DNA from: Thermoclostridium sp036562185
Lineage (GTDB): Bacteria; Bacillota; Clostridia; DSM-8532
Direction of reading: 5' to 3'
Assembly (NCBI GenBank): GCA_036562185.1
Contig: DATCKN010000094.1
Location: forward strand, 12,931 to 76,930
DNA: 64,000 nucleotides
The number at the start of each line of letters is the position of its first letter. Position 1 is the first letter of the stretch. The notes under the pieces were generated by a model that had not been told where the DNA came from, did not search any database, and saw only the letters and a list, made by a program, of their open reading frames with translations. A program made the translations under genes and the position numbers. Below are positions 1 through 8,020 of the stretch, piece by piece.

Positions 1-351
1 CACGGTGCAAAGGGTGGAGAAGATACCGAGGACAGGATATTCCTTTTAAGCATCGAGGAAGTGTGCACATATTTCGGTGATAGCCGTTTGAAGCTGTATA
101 ACCGGGGTAAAAATCAAAGATATTGGCTTGAAAGAAAAGATGAAAACAACATTAACCGAATAGCTATGCTCCGGGGTGCAAACGGGTCATGGTGGTGGTG
201 GCTGCGATCCCCCGGGCGTTATAATGTAAGGGCCGCGTACATACATGGTGATGGCAATATTGGCATGCAGGGAAACAACGTAAAGAAAGGCAACGCCAGT
301 GATGGCAGATGTACAGGCGGCGTCCGTCCTGCTTTGTGGTTAAAGCTGTAA
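1..351 (+). CDS. DUF6273 domain protein, C-terminal part (5' end outside window)
   Basis: The frame is open from base 1 to the stop at 349-351, so only the last 116 residues are visible and the true start lies upstream. Near the start is the block DRIFLLSIEEV, and near the end are WWLRSPG, a Gly/Asn-rich stretch and GGVRPALWLKL. This block order is typical of the DUF6273 domain of Firmicutes, which resembles the formylglycine-generating-enzyme / C-type-lectin fold used for ligand display. The segment is unusually Trp-rich (four Trp in a row before LRSPG). No enzymatic role can be assigned. Upstream domains (signal peptide, repeats) cannot be judged. The domain assignment is from remembered family patterns. 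Confidence 0.75.
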   Translation, partial: HGAKGGEDTEDRIFLLSIEEVCTYFGDSRLKLYNRGKNQRYWLERKDENNINRIAMLRGANGSWWWWLRSPGRYNVRAAYIHGDGNIGMQGNNVKKGNASDGRCTGGVRPALWLKL

Positions 352-426
352 TTGTAATTCGGGCTGAATTGCGGTTTGATTACTGTTACAGATTAAAATA
401 AATATATTTCAAAGGAGAGGATTTAA

Positions 427-903
427 ATGGACAAATATGAAAATGCAATGAAACTTTTGGAGGAGCGCTGCGGGAATGATAAGGAAGTACTCATTGCCCT
501 TGCGACAATATCTTTAACACCGAACGCCGCAGGTAAGCCACGCCCTGCTGTACGTATGGTATGCGCTTATTATGAAGATGGCGTGTTTTATGTTTCTACT
601 GACGCAACAAAAAACAAAATGCTGCAAATTGAGAAGAATAATGAGGTTGCAGTTGCCGGCCTTGACTGGTTCACTTTCAATGGCATAGCTGAAAACCTTG
701 GTTGGGTTAAGGACGAGAAGAATGCCCGAATCAGGGCGAAATTCAAAAAAGTTTTCGACTGGTTCGATGATGTTGGTGATGAAGATAACCCGGACTCAAT
801 CGTTCTGCGCATCACCCTTACAGAAGGCACCATTATTGACAACGAAAAAAAATACGGTGATTTGCAGTATAAAGTTGATTTTGTAAATAAAACAGCGAAG
901 TAA
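427..903 (+). CDS. pyridoxamine 5'-phosphate oxidase family protein
   Basis: A 158-residue protein preceded by AAAGGAGAGG about 6 bases before the ATG. The order of elements fits the split-barrel flavin-binding family: an N-terminal helix, a first strand pair ending in KPRPAVRMV, then DGVFYVSTDATKNK and the NNEVAVAG strand typical of PNPOx-like small flavoproteins. It is much shorter than true PdxH (about 210 residues) and lacks its C-terminal region, so B6 biosynthesis is unlikely. A general FMN- or F420-type reductase or heme/flavin-binding role is the usual reading. It stands alone: the flanking genes are unrelated and a convergent pseudogene follows downstream. Confidence 0.75.
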   Translation: MDKYENAMKLLEERCGNDKEVLIALATISLTPNAAGKPRPAVRMVCAYYEDGVFYVSTDATKNKMLQIEKNNEVAVAGLDWFTFNGIAENLGWVKDEKNARIRAKFKKVFDWFDDVGDEDNPDSIVLRITLTEGTIIDNEKKYGDLQYKVDFVNKTAK

Positions 904-1129
904 AAAAATGATTGTAGTATAAGAGTTCACAACCAGCGCTTAACAATCAACAGGACAAGATTTTGGAAAATCAGGCGCCCGGGCATGTTTTCCAGTGCAT
1001 AAAGCTTACCCGTTCAGAGAATACATCCTTTATTCCAGTTTTATAAATTAAATTACCGGATTAAAACCATATACCCGGTTTTCATTTATTCATCGCCAGG
1101 TAAGGGTTCTGTAAAGGTGGGTCTGTTTC

Positions 1130-1502
1130 TTACGGTGTGTTATTTTTCTGCATTGAACCAATCCAGGAATAACAACTGTTTAGTTCCTCATCACTTATCA
1201 AATCCGACCTGTGCTCAAACATAACTTTGACATTTCTGCTAATCCTGAATATTTGTGTCATGTAGTTTTTAATAGGTGCCCAACCGTCCGCTGGTTTTAA
1301 AGACGGTAATGCAGAAAAATGGTTATTACTTAAATTGCCTGAAACCTTCACATTGGATAAGCGCACAACATGAGTGTACTTTGTAAATCTTTTTATAATT
1401 TCCATGTCATTAAAGCCCGGATCAATTTTGTTTTGCCCTGAAATCTCTGTTAAATTTGGCACCATCAAATCCTCCATACATTCCAATCATGAAATTATTC
1501 AT
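1130..1502 (-). pseudogene. sugar phosphate isomerase/epimerase-like gene with internal deletion
   Basis: On the minus strand an ATG at 1502, preceded by GGGAGGAGC, opens MNNFMIGMYGGFDGAKFNRDF, the expected N terminus of a TIM-barrel sugar phosphate isomerase/epimerase. That frame stops after about 26 codons. The C-terminal third of the same family continues in another frame from about base 1440 to the stop at 1130: QNKIDPGFND, NNHFSALPSL, DGWAPIKNYM and VMFEHRSDLISDEEL. Roughly 170 central residues appear to be missing and the two parts are out of frame, so no working enzyme is expected. The family call comes from recalled patterns; the split between two frames is seen directly. The junction lies around 1435-1447. 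Confidence 0.65.
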
Positions 1503-1693
1503 CGTGCGCCCTGCTCCTCCCTTATTACATGTATGGTATATTCAAAGGCAAGCGTGAATTCAAAACCCACCCTACTGATTATTATAATCAATTTATTTTA
1601 TGTAAACTAAAGAAATTACCGATACATTTATATCAAGTCTTTTACCGTCAAATGGCACCTTAAGAAAATGGATTTGGAGAGGAGGGCGGTTCT

Positions 1694-1912
1694 GTGGATT
1701 TGGATCCAAAGTTTGAAAAACTGATAAAGAAACAAGCAGCGTACAAATCTGATAATTTAGGTTTGAATCTGCTGATTTCCAGGTTGCAGAAAAATTATTC
1801 GGCTAACCAGTCACGTGAAGAACTGGGCAAATGTTTGGATGAGATGAGAGCTTTTTTCAAAAAGTACAATTCCATTCTAGGAAGGGATATTGAAGCCCTG
1901 GGAAAATTATAG
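1694..1912 (+). CDS. small hypothetical helical protein
   Basis: A 72-residue acidic/basic, mostly helical protein starting at GTG 1694 behind a GGAGGAGGGCGG ribosome site. No signal peptide, membrane segment or known motif is visible. It ends 12 bases before the start of the FIST-like gene, and its own end (TATAGGAGGTAGAG) supplies that gene's ribosome site, so the two are very likely co-transcribed and perhaps translationally coupled. Function unknown. A partner role for the FIST-like protein or the downstream chemoreceptor is only inference from position. Confidence 0.6.
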   Translation: MDLDPKFEKLIKKQAAYKSDNLGLNLLISRLQKNYSANQSREELGKCLDEMRAFFKKYNSILGRDIEALGKL

Positions 1913-1924
1913 GAGGTAGAGAAA

Positions 1925-2899
1925 ATGTTTGTTAATCTTGAAGAGGCATCCAGATTGATACATGAAGGCAGAATCTTACATATTGCAGCAGATGAATATT
2001 TGCTGGAACAATTACCGAAAGGCAAGTGGATTGCCGGGACCACTCCGTATTTTATTACAGAACATGGAGGTACTGTTTGTAAGGACAGGTTGTTTGTAAA
2101 TGACATTACGGATGCTGTTGATTATAAAACAGTAGTGTATGATAAAAACAGCATACTAAACATAACGGAGGATGCATATTCCAACGGAATAACATTTTTA
2201 ATTATGCCTTATGCAAGTGATGTTGCAGTGGTTTATGCAAAGGAAGCGCCAAATTTAAGTAATTTATATATAAATCCCATAGTAGGCTGGATTTCAGGTT
2301 ATGATCTGTCTGCTGATTCAACTGCAAAGGTCTATGACGGTGTTTCGGGTGAATCATATTATAATAAAGCGGTTGCTTTGCATGTTTGCTTGCCTGATGA
2401 TCAAATGGTTTCACTGGGAATAGTTAATATTTTTGATACAGATGAGAACGATACGAAGATTGAATTTGCCGAAGATGCTTTATCAGTGGAAAAATGCCTG
2501 GTTGATGGGAAAGAAACGCTATTGGCGGATTATATTTTGCAAAACCAAATTAATACACAGTTGCCTTTAATAGCAGATTATAACAGTGTGCTGATTAATG
2601 TATCCATTAAAACTGTTTCAGAACATAACAAAACAGTGGATTTATATGCTCCGGTATTTGCAGGAAAGGAATACCGTTTTTCCCGCCCTGTCAGCAATTA
2701 TGCAGCCAGGTTTAAAGAGCACCTGCAGGGGCTTGAAGACATAAAGCCGATATTCTCATGTAACTGCATCTTGAATTATCTTTATGGGGAACTTGAGGGA
2801 AAAGCCACACCACCTTTCACAGGTCCTGTAACTTTCGGCGAAATTGCATATCAGCTGCTTAACCAAACGTTGGTTTATGCTGAAATAATCAGAAAATAA
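1925..2899 (+). CDS. FIST-like / DUF6976 family protein
   Basis: A 324-residue cytosolic protein with AGGAGGTAGAG just before its ATG. The C-terminal part (CNCILNYLYGELEG then PFTGPVTFGEIAYQLLNQT) matches the end of FIST_C-type domains, where a small ligand is thought to bind for signal transduction. The N-terminal half (VGWISGYDLS region) would correspond to the FIST_N-like part. No transmembrane segment or output domain is present, so it probably passes its signal to another protein. A strong terminator follows. The next gene is a methyl-accepting chemotaxis protein about 740 bases downstream, consistent with a sensory role, but that link is inference. Confidence 0.55.
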   Translation: MFVNLEEASRLIHEGRILHIAADEYLLEQLPKGKWIAGTTPYFITEHGGTVCKDRLFVNDITDAVDYKTVVYDKNSILNITEDAYSNGITFLIMPYASDVAVVYAKEAPNLSNLYINPIVGWISGYDLSADSTAKVYDGVSGESYYNKAVALHVCLPDDQMVSLGIVNIFDTDENDTKIEFAEDALSVEKCLVDGKETLLADYILQNQINTQLPLIADYNSVLINVSIKTVSEHNKTVDLYAPVFAGKEYRFSRPVSNYAARFKEHLQGLEDIKPIFSCNCILNYLYGELEGKATPPFTGPVTFGEIAYQLLNQTLVYAEIIRK

Positions 2900-2940
2900 T
2901 AAAATACTGCAAAAGCAAAAACTTGTTTTGACAATAGCAA

Positions 2941-2968
2941 AAAAGAAGCCTATTTGGCTTCTTTTTTA
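2941..2968 (+). terminator. Rho-independent terminator after FIST-like gene
   Basis: The inverted repeat AAAAGAAGCC / GGCTTCTTTT with a 5-base loop is followed by a T run. It lies about 40 bases after the stop of the FIST-like gene. Confidence 0.9.
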
Positions 2969-3320
2969 TTTGGTGGTGCGCCCGGAGAAGCCGGAACCTT
3001 CACTCTCAGTTTCGGTACCACTTCCGACGCTTGCCTTCAACTCCGTATTGGACGGAATTAGAATGAGACGATGGTGAAAATCTGCGTGGTGGATAACAAT
3101 AAATATAATTAAAAATATAAAGAATTTTGTCGATTGATGTAACGTAATGTTATAAATAAAGACATTTAAATTATTAATTAGACAATATATGACAAAATAA
3201 CATACATATAATTAATCTTTTCCAATGTATGGAGAAAGATTAGCAATATGGTGCCACGGTTTTCAAATATCATCTAAATCATATTGAAAGGGACAGAGTG
3301 ATTGGCAGGATGTACCTTAA
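2969..3320. other. AT-rich intergenic stretch, no gene seen
   Basis: Between the terminator and the frameshifted remnant. The first 100 bases are GC-richer (around GCGCCCGGAGAAGCCGG); the rest is AT-rich with several tandem TAAT/ATAAT motifs that could be promoters. I see no credible coding frame, RNA gene or long repeat. Confidence 0.5.
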
Positions 3321-3517
3321 GAAAATGGCAGAACAGTTAGAAAACTGGTAAAAGACGTGCATGGGCAGAAAATTAATAATTTGCATGTCAAAAGCTTCAT
3401 TGACAGTAAAGGAGGGGGGGCAGCGTAGCAGAAGTTTCAGCTGTGGGTATAGTTAAAGAGGATATCCTCGGTATTAGAATTAATATTTCTAATCTGATAA
3501 AAGACCTATTAATTTGA
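3321..3517 (+). pseudogene. frameshifted gene remnant, unidentified
   Basis: One frame reads NGRTVRKLVKDVHGQK then INNLHVKSFIDSKGGG from 3324 to a G7 run at 3414-3420. The sense continues in the next frame as SVAEVSAVGIVKEDILG and RINISNLIKDLLI, ending at TGA 3515-3517. Both pieces have protein-like composition, and the join lies on a homopolymer, so this looks like a short gene broken by a one-base slip. No start codon or ribosome site is visible; a stop (3318-3320) lies directly upstream. I do not recognise the family. It may equally be chance open frame in AT-rich DNA. Confidence 0.3.
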
Positions 3518-3636
3518 TATTAAGACAGTTACAGAAAAACAAATGGATATAGACAATAACTTAGGTACATAACTTCCTGCTATATCCGATGCATCATTAA
3601 TCACTAATATGAAATAACAACTAGGAGGAGAATTGT

Positions 3637-5367
3637 ATGCGATGGTTCTATAATTTGAAAATCAGCGTAAAACTTATTGTAAGTTTTGTCATTGTAGCTA
3701 TAATTTCAGGAGTTGTAGGGGTCATTGGAATTTCAAATATTACAAAAATTAATAATAATGACACTATTTTGTATGAAAATATGACTGTTCCGCTTTCTGA
3801 AGTGGCGGATATGGCCAGATGGTTTCAGAGGGCGAGAGTAAATGCCAGGGATTTAATACTTTATGATGATCCCGATGATATCCAAAAAGCATATGAAGTA
3901 GTGCGAACTTATCTTAATAATGTGGCGTCAAATGCAGAAAGTTTTGAAAAAACGATTGTATAGGAAGAAGTCCGAAACTATTTTCAAATGTTTAAAGAGG
4001 CAATGGATAAATTTGTAAAAGATATGGATATCCTATTGGAGCTTTGCCTGGAAAACAGGGACGACGAAGCATTTGCCTTTACAAAGGGAGAAATGCAGAC
4101 TGATGCTGATAATGTCCGGCAAACAGTTGACAAGCTTATTGAACTAAAGGTTAGTGGTGCGCGAAATCAATCAGATTCAAACAATGCTGCCGCAGATACG
4201 GCAGTAGTAACGATGATTGCAGTCATTGCAGTCGCTATGGTCATTGCGGTTTCACTTGGAATATTTGTAAGCCGCATAATAAGCAACCCGATGAGAAAAC
4301 TTGCAGCTGCAGCCGATAAGATAGCAGACGGCGATTTGGATGTTGAGGTAGACATTGATACAAAAGAAGAAATAGGTAAGCTGGCCAATGCGTTTAATAA
4401 AATGGCAGAAAATCTGAATGATTTAATTTCAAATATTAATACTGCAGCCGATCAGGTTGCTGCCGGTTCAAAGCAGGTTTCAGATTCAAGTGTTGAGCTA
4501 TCCAAAGGGGCGGCAGAGCAGGCTTCTACTATTGAAGAGCTTACTGCGTCATTGGAAGAAATAGCAACCCAAACCAAACAGAATGCGGATAATTCGAACC
4601 AGGCAAACTCTCTTGCTGAAATAGCAAGGGAAAATGCGGAACAGGGCAGGATGCAGATGGAAGATATGCTGAAAGCAATGGAAGAAATAAATATATCCTC
4701 GAATAATATATCAAAAATTATTAAAGTTATTGATGATATTGCTTTCCAAACCAATATACTGGCCTTGAATGCCGCGGTAGAAGCCGCAAGAGCGGGACAG
4801 TATGGGAAAGGGTTTGCTGTTGTGGCCGAAGAGGTCAGAAACCTGGCAGCAAGAAGCTCCAATGCAGCCAAAGAAACTACGGAAATGATAGAGGAATCCA
4901 TCAGGAACGTGGAAAGAGGAACATCAATAGCCAGGAAAACTTCAGATGCGCTTAACAGAATTGTTGATGACGTTTCGAAGGTATCGGAATTAATCGGAAA
5001 CATTGCCATTGCGTCCAACGAGCAAGCTTCGGGTATTGAGCAGGTAAATCAGGGAGTTATGATGGTATCGGATGTGGTTCAAAAGAATTCGGCAACTGCT
5101 GAAGAGAGCGCTACAGCAAGTGAAGAACTTTCCAGCCAGGCTGATGCTTTGAAAGAACAGGTATCACGATTTAAGTTAAGAAAAGTAAAGAACGGCACAA
5201 TTTCGTATGGAGGAATAAAAAATATAGATCCCGGCTTGTTGAGGATGTTAAGCAATATGTCTGAGAATATGAAATCAGAGGTAAATACGGGTGATGTCCC
5301 GTCAGATGTGTCGGGAGAAAATCCGAAGAGGATCATCTTAAGCAATAAAGATTTTGGAAAATATTAA
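3637..5367 (+). pseudogene. methyl-accepting chemotaxis protein interrupted by an in-frame TAG
   Basis: AGGAGGAG precedes the ATG at 3637. The frame encodes a transmembrane chemoreceptor: TM1 at residues about 12-32, a four-helix-bundle extracellular sensor, TM2 at about 188-211, a HAMP domain to about 265, and the coiled-coil signalling domain whose conserved tip (FQTNILALNAAVEAARAG) lies at about 369-386. At 3961-3963 a TAG codon stops translation after residue 108, yet the same frame continues without shift to 5367 and encodes the rest of the receptor (577 codons in all). Either the gene is inactivated by a single C-to-T change (CAG to TAG), the base is an error, or the codon is suppressed. 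The downstream part has an ATG at 3988 but no good ribosome site. Confidence 0.85.
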
Positions 5368-5381
5368 AAATAACAGTTAAC

Positions 5382-5410
5382 AAAGAGGATAGTGATTAAC
5401 TATCCTCTTT
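5382..5410 (+). terminator. Rho-independent terminator after chemoreceptor
   Basis: AAAGAGGATAG and CTATCCTCTTT form an 11-bp stem with a 7-base loop, directly after the receptor stop codon. Confidence 0.85.
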
Positions 5411-5491
5411 ATTATGTGTGTGCCTGGCAGATAAGTTCTTCAGTGTTTTGTGTGGGTTTACTTCGGCAGATTACATCGCATTAAAACGGAA

Positions 5492-5544
5492 TTAGTTACA
5501 ACTAACTACCGGGGGTTAAAAAATAAGTTAGTTATAACTAACTT
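5492..5544. promoter_or_regulatory. paired palindromic operator-like sites
   Basis: A perfect 20-bp palindrome with core GTTAGTTATAACTAAC covers 5525-5544. A second, nearly identical copy TTAGTTACAACTAA lies at 5492-5505, with centres 36 bases apart. Two copies of a dyad before a promoter are typical of a dimeric repressor or activator. The protein is unknown. They lie about 110-160 bases upstream of the GH2 promoter. Confidence 0.6.
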
Positions 5545-5650
5545 CAATTAATAAAATAACATTAGCCATGTTTCTTTGTCAATGTTTTTTTTGCTTTAGA
5601 CTTCTGAGGTATTTCGGCGCAGGAAAAAATCCGGTAAAACAGTAAATAAT

Positions 5651-5679
5651 TTGACAATTAACCTGTTTGGCGGTATAAA
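5651..5679 (+). promoter_or_regulatory. sigma-A-type promoter for GH2 gene
   Basis: TTGACA at 5651-5656 and TATAAA at 5674-5679 are separated by 17 bases, about 100 bases ahead of the GH2 start. Confidence 0.6.
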
Positions 5680-5737
5680 AGAAATGATTAAATCATTTTG
5701 GAAAATGTGGCCTGTTAAGGCAGGGGGGTCGTTCATT

Positions 5738-5785
5738 TTGAAAAAAATTATTGTATTGAGCGTGACATGGGGGAGTGCAGTATGA
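5738..5785 (+). CDS. possible 15-residue leader peptide
   Basis: A TTG codon at 5738, preceded by a G-rich site (CAGGGGGGTCG), opens MKKIIVLSVTWGSAV and stops in TGA that overlaps the GH2 ATG (ATGA at 5782-5785). Translational coupling or a remnant of a lost gene are both possible; it could also be chance. Confidence 0.25.
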   Translation: MKKIIVLSVTWGSAV

Positions 5786-7125
5786 AGAGAAGTAATAATG
5801 AATTCTTTATAAATTTTGAAGGAACTCTGTGTACAAAATGGACAAGGGAAGTTACTTCAGAAAACGTACATAACGAATATCCACGTCCCCAAATGGTTCG
5901 CAAAAACTGGCTTAACCTTAACGGGTTATGGGATTATGCCATAAGGCAAAAAGAAGAATCAAAGATTTCCTCATACGATGGTAAAATTCTGGTACCTTTT
6001 CCCGTTGAATCAACTCTTTCCGGAGTGAAAAAACCCCTGACGCCGGAACAGAAGCTGTGGTACAGGAGATATTTCGAAATACCCGACAGCTGGAGAGAAA
6101 AAAGGTTACTCCTTCATTTCGGTGCAGTTGACTGGAAGGCCGAGATCTGGATAAACGGCTGCTTCGCAGGAATGCATACCGGAGGGTTTTATCCGTTTAC
6201 GTTTGAGATATCGGAGTTTATAAATGGCAAAGAAAATGAAATTGTTGTTGCTGTCTGGGATCCAACCGATACCTATGGTCAGGAAAGGGGAAAGCAGGTA
6301 CTTAACCCTTCTGGTTTGTTCTATACAGCAATATCAGGAATCTGGCAGACCGTATGGATAGAGCCTGTCCCAAATGCTTATATCAAAACCTTTAAAATTA
6401 CACCTGATATAGACAAAAAGAAAGTGGTTATATTTGCCGAAGCAGATGGGATGAACGAAAACATGGAGATTGAGGCTTCGGTTTTTGAAGAGGGAGTACC
6501 GGTAAATTCGGGCAAATGCCGGTATGGCGGTTCACTTGAAATTCCATTGTGGAATATGAAGCTTTGGAGCCCTGACAACCCTTTTCTTTATAATTTAACA
6601 CTTAGGTTAATCAGTAATGGTGAAGTAATTGATGAGGTTGAAAGCTATTTCGGAATGAGAAAATTTAGCATAGGCAGGGATGAAAAAGGGGTAAAAAGGC
6701 TGTTTCTGAATAATAAACCGGTATTTTTTAACGGGGTTCTGGATCAGGGGTATTGGCCTGATGGGCTGTATACAGCGCCTACCGATGAAGCACTTGAATC
6801 TGATGTAAAAATGATAAAGAATATGGGCTTTAACATGGTAAGAAAGCATATAAAGGTTGAACCTGCCCGCTGGTACTACCATTGCGACAGGCATGGACTG
6901 GTAGTCTGGCAGGATATGATAAATGGCGGTTCAAAATGGAATGTTTTTTATCAGGAACAGGTAAGGCCCCTGGTGGATAAAGGTGTTTCTGCAGTGGTTT
7001 ATACGCAGCTGACCGATGTAGAAACCGAGATCAACGGACTAATGACTTATGACAGGGAAGTTGTAAAGATGGATATAAGCTTTCTGAATTCTTTGAACAA
7101 GGAACTGTCGGATTGCTTGCCATAG
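5782..7125 (+). CDS. GH2-family protein lacking its catalytic segment
   Basis: The frame can start at 5767, but ATG 5782 is better placed after GGGGGAG (5769-5775). The protein has the GH2 sugar-binding jelly-roll (RPQMVRKNWLNLNGLWDY, then NPSGLFYTAISGIWQTVW), the Ig-like domain and the start of the TIM barrel (GVLDQGYWPDG, MGFNMVRKHIKVEP, GLVVWQDMINGG). After SKWNV the sequence jumps to FYQEQVRPLVDKGVSAVVYTQ, which belongs near the barrel's end. In this family (about 580-600 residues) the omitted stretch carries both the acid/base (NEGW-type) and nucleophile (SEFGG-type) glutamates. The frame is kept, giving 447 residues. A hydrolase activity is not expected; it might persist as a sugar-binding remnant. 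Confidence 0.8.
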   Translation: MKRSNNEFFINFEGTLCTKWTREVTSENVHNEYPRPQMVRKNWLNLNGLWDYAIRQKEESKISSYDGKILVPFPVESTLSGVKKPLTPEQKLWYRRYFEIPDSWREKRLLLHFGAVDWKAEIWINGCFAGMHTGGFYPFTFEISEFINGKENEIVVAVWDPTDTYGQERGKQVLNPSGLFYTAISGIWQTVWIEPVPNAYIKTFKITPDIDKKKVVIFAEADGMNENMEIEASVFEEGVPVNSGKCRYGGSLEIPLWNMKLWSPDNPFLYNLTLRLISNGEVIDEVESYFGMRKFSIGRDEKGVKRLFLNNKPVFFNGVLDQGYWPDGLYTAPTDEALESDVKMIKNMGFNMVRKHIKVEPARWYYHCDRHGLVVWQDMINGGSKWNVFYQEQVRPLVDKGVSAVVYTQLTDVETEINGLMTYDREVVKMDISFLNSLNKELSDCLP

Positions 7126-7345
7126 TACACGGCAATATCATATAAAGCTTTTGGTTTAAAATTAGTCTTTGCGGGCCTTTGGTGAATCGTCCGGAATTTT
7201 GGGCCCAAATGCACTATATGGCAGCCAAACTGAATTGCTTCGTCTTCTTTAGAGCCTGAACCCTGACCATGTTATGACTCGCTACACCATAGGTATATAA
7301 AGTATATGCCACATAACAGAAGATGCACCTGTAGACACGTTTCAA

Positions 7346-7357
7346 CTGATTAATCAG
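7346..7357. promoter_or_regulatory. palindrome upstream of flavodoxin-type gene
   Basis: CTGATTAATCAG is a perfect 12-bp dyad, flanked by TTTCA and TGAAA, 38 bases before the TTG start of the next gene. It is a possible operator; no regulator gene is adjacent. Confidence 0.3.
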
Positions 7358-7395
7358 TGAAATGATAATAAATTAACAGGAAAGGAGTATTAACA

Positions 7396-8016
7396 TTGAA
7401 GGTAATACTGGTAAATGGTAGCCCGAATGCGAAAGGTTGTACTTATACTGCATTGAATGAGGTTGCAAAAACATTGCAAAAAAACGGGATAGAAACCGAG
7501 ATTTTTCAGCTGGGCACAAAGCCCATATCAGGATGCCTGGCATGCGGTAAATGTTTTAAAACAGGTAAATGCGTTATTGATGATTGTGTAAATGAATTCC
7601 TGGACAAGGTACCTGAAGCGGATGGTTTTGTATTTGGCTCGCCTGTTCACTATGCAGCGGCTTCAGGCCAGTTGACTTCTTTTCTGCATAGGGTGTTTTA
7701 TGGGAAAGGCGGCATATTCAAAGGCAAAGTGGGAGCTGCGGTTGTCAGTTGCCGCAGGGGAGGAGCTGCCACTGCTTTTGATCAGATAAACAAGTATTTC
7801 ACAATAAGCGGAATGCCGGTGGTTTCCTCGCAATACTGGAACCAGGTTCACGGAAGCACGCCCGAAGAGGTATTGCAGGATGGGGAAGGCATGCAGACCA
7901 TGCGGACTCTTGGCAATAATATGGCATGGCTTTTGAAATGTATAGAAGCAGGCAGAGAAAAAGGAATACTTGTACCTGAAGGAGAGAAACCTATCAGGAC
8001 GGATTTCATCAGGTAG
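7396..8016 (+). CDS. flavodoxin-family NAD(P)H-dependent oxidoreductase
   Basis: A 206-residue protein starting at TTG 7396 with GGAAAGGAG about 9 bases upstream. MKVILVNGSPNAKGCT at the N terminus is the FMN-phosphate-binding loop of the NADPH-dependent FMN reductase / iron-sulfur flavoprotein family, and GSPVHYAAASGQLTSFLHR is the second flavin loop. CLACGKCFKTGKC (about residues 47-59) gives four closely spaced cysteines, as in iron-sulfur flavoproteins, though the spacing could also be the redox-inactive variant. It probably reduces quinones or other small electron acceptors. It converges on the minus-strand DUF6171 gene with only 4 bases between stops. Confidence 0.8.
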   Translation: MKVILVNGSPNAKGCTYTALNEVAKTLQKNGIETEIFQLGTKPISGCLACGKCFKTGKCVIDDCVNEFLDKVPEADGFVFGSPVHYAAASGQLTSFLHRVFYGKGGIFKGKVGAAVVSCRRGGAATAFDQINKYFTISGMPVVSSQYWNQVHGSTPEEVLQDGEGMQTMRTLGNNMAWLLKCIEAGREKGILVPEGEKPIRTDFIR

Positions 8017-8020
8017 GATT

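Noticed and set aside
352..1129. Template repeat for a diversity-generating retroelement near the DUF6273 gene
   Set aside because: No near-copy of the 180-350 segment and no reverse transcriptase frame was found.
1657..3328. Shared 15-mer ACCTTAAGAAAATGG near 1657-1671 and 3314-3328
   Set aside because: Two matches of this length are expected by chance in 64 kb and the surrounding bases differ.
3560..3636. Sigma-D (flagellar) promoter before the chemoreceptor
   Set aside because: A CCGAT element is present but the distance to a TAAA-like -35 does not fit.
4452..5018. 188-codon minus-strand frame inside the chemoreceptor
   Set aside because: Antisense shadow of the repetitive coiled-coil coding sequence; no ribosome site.
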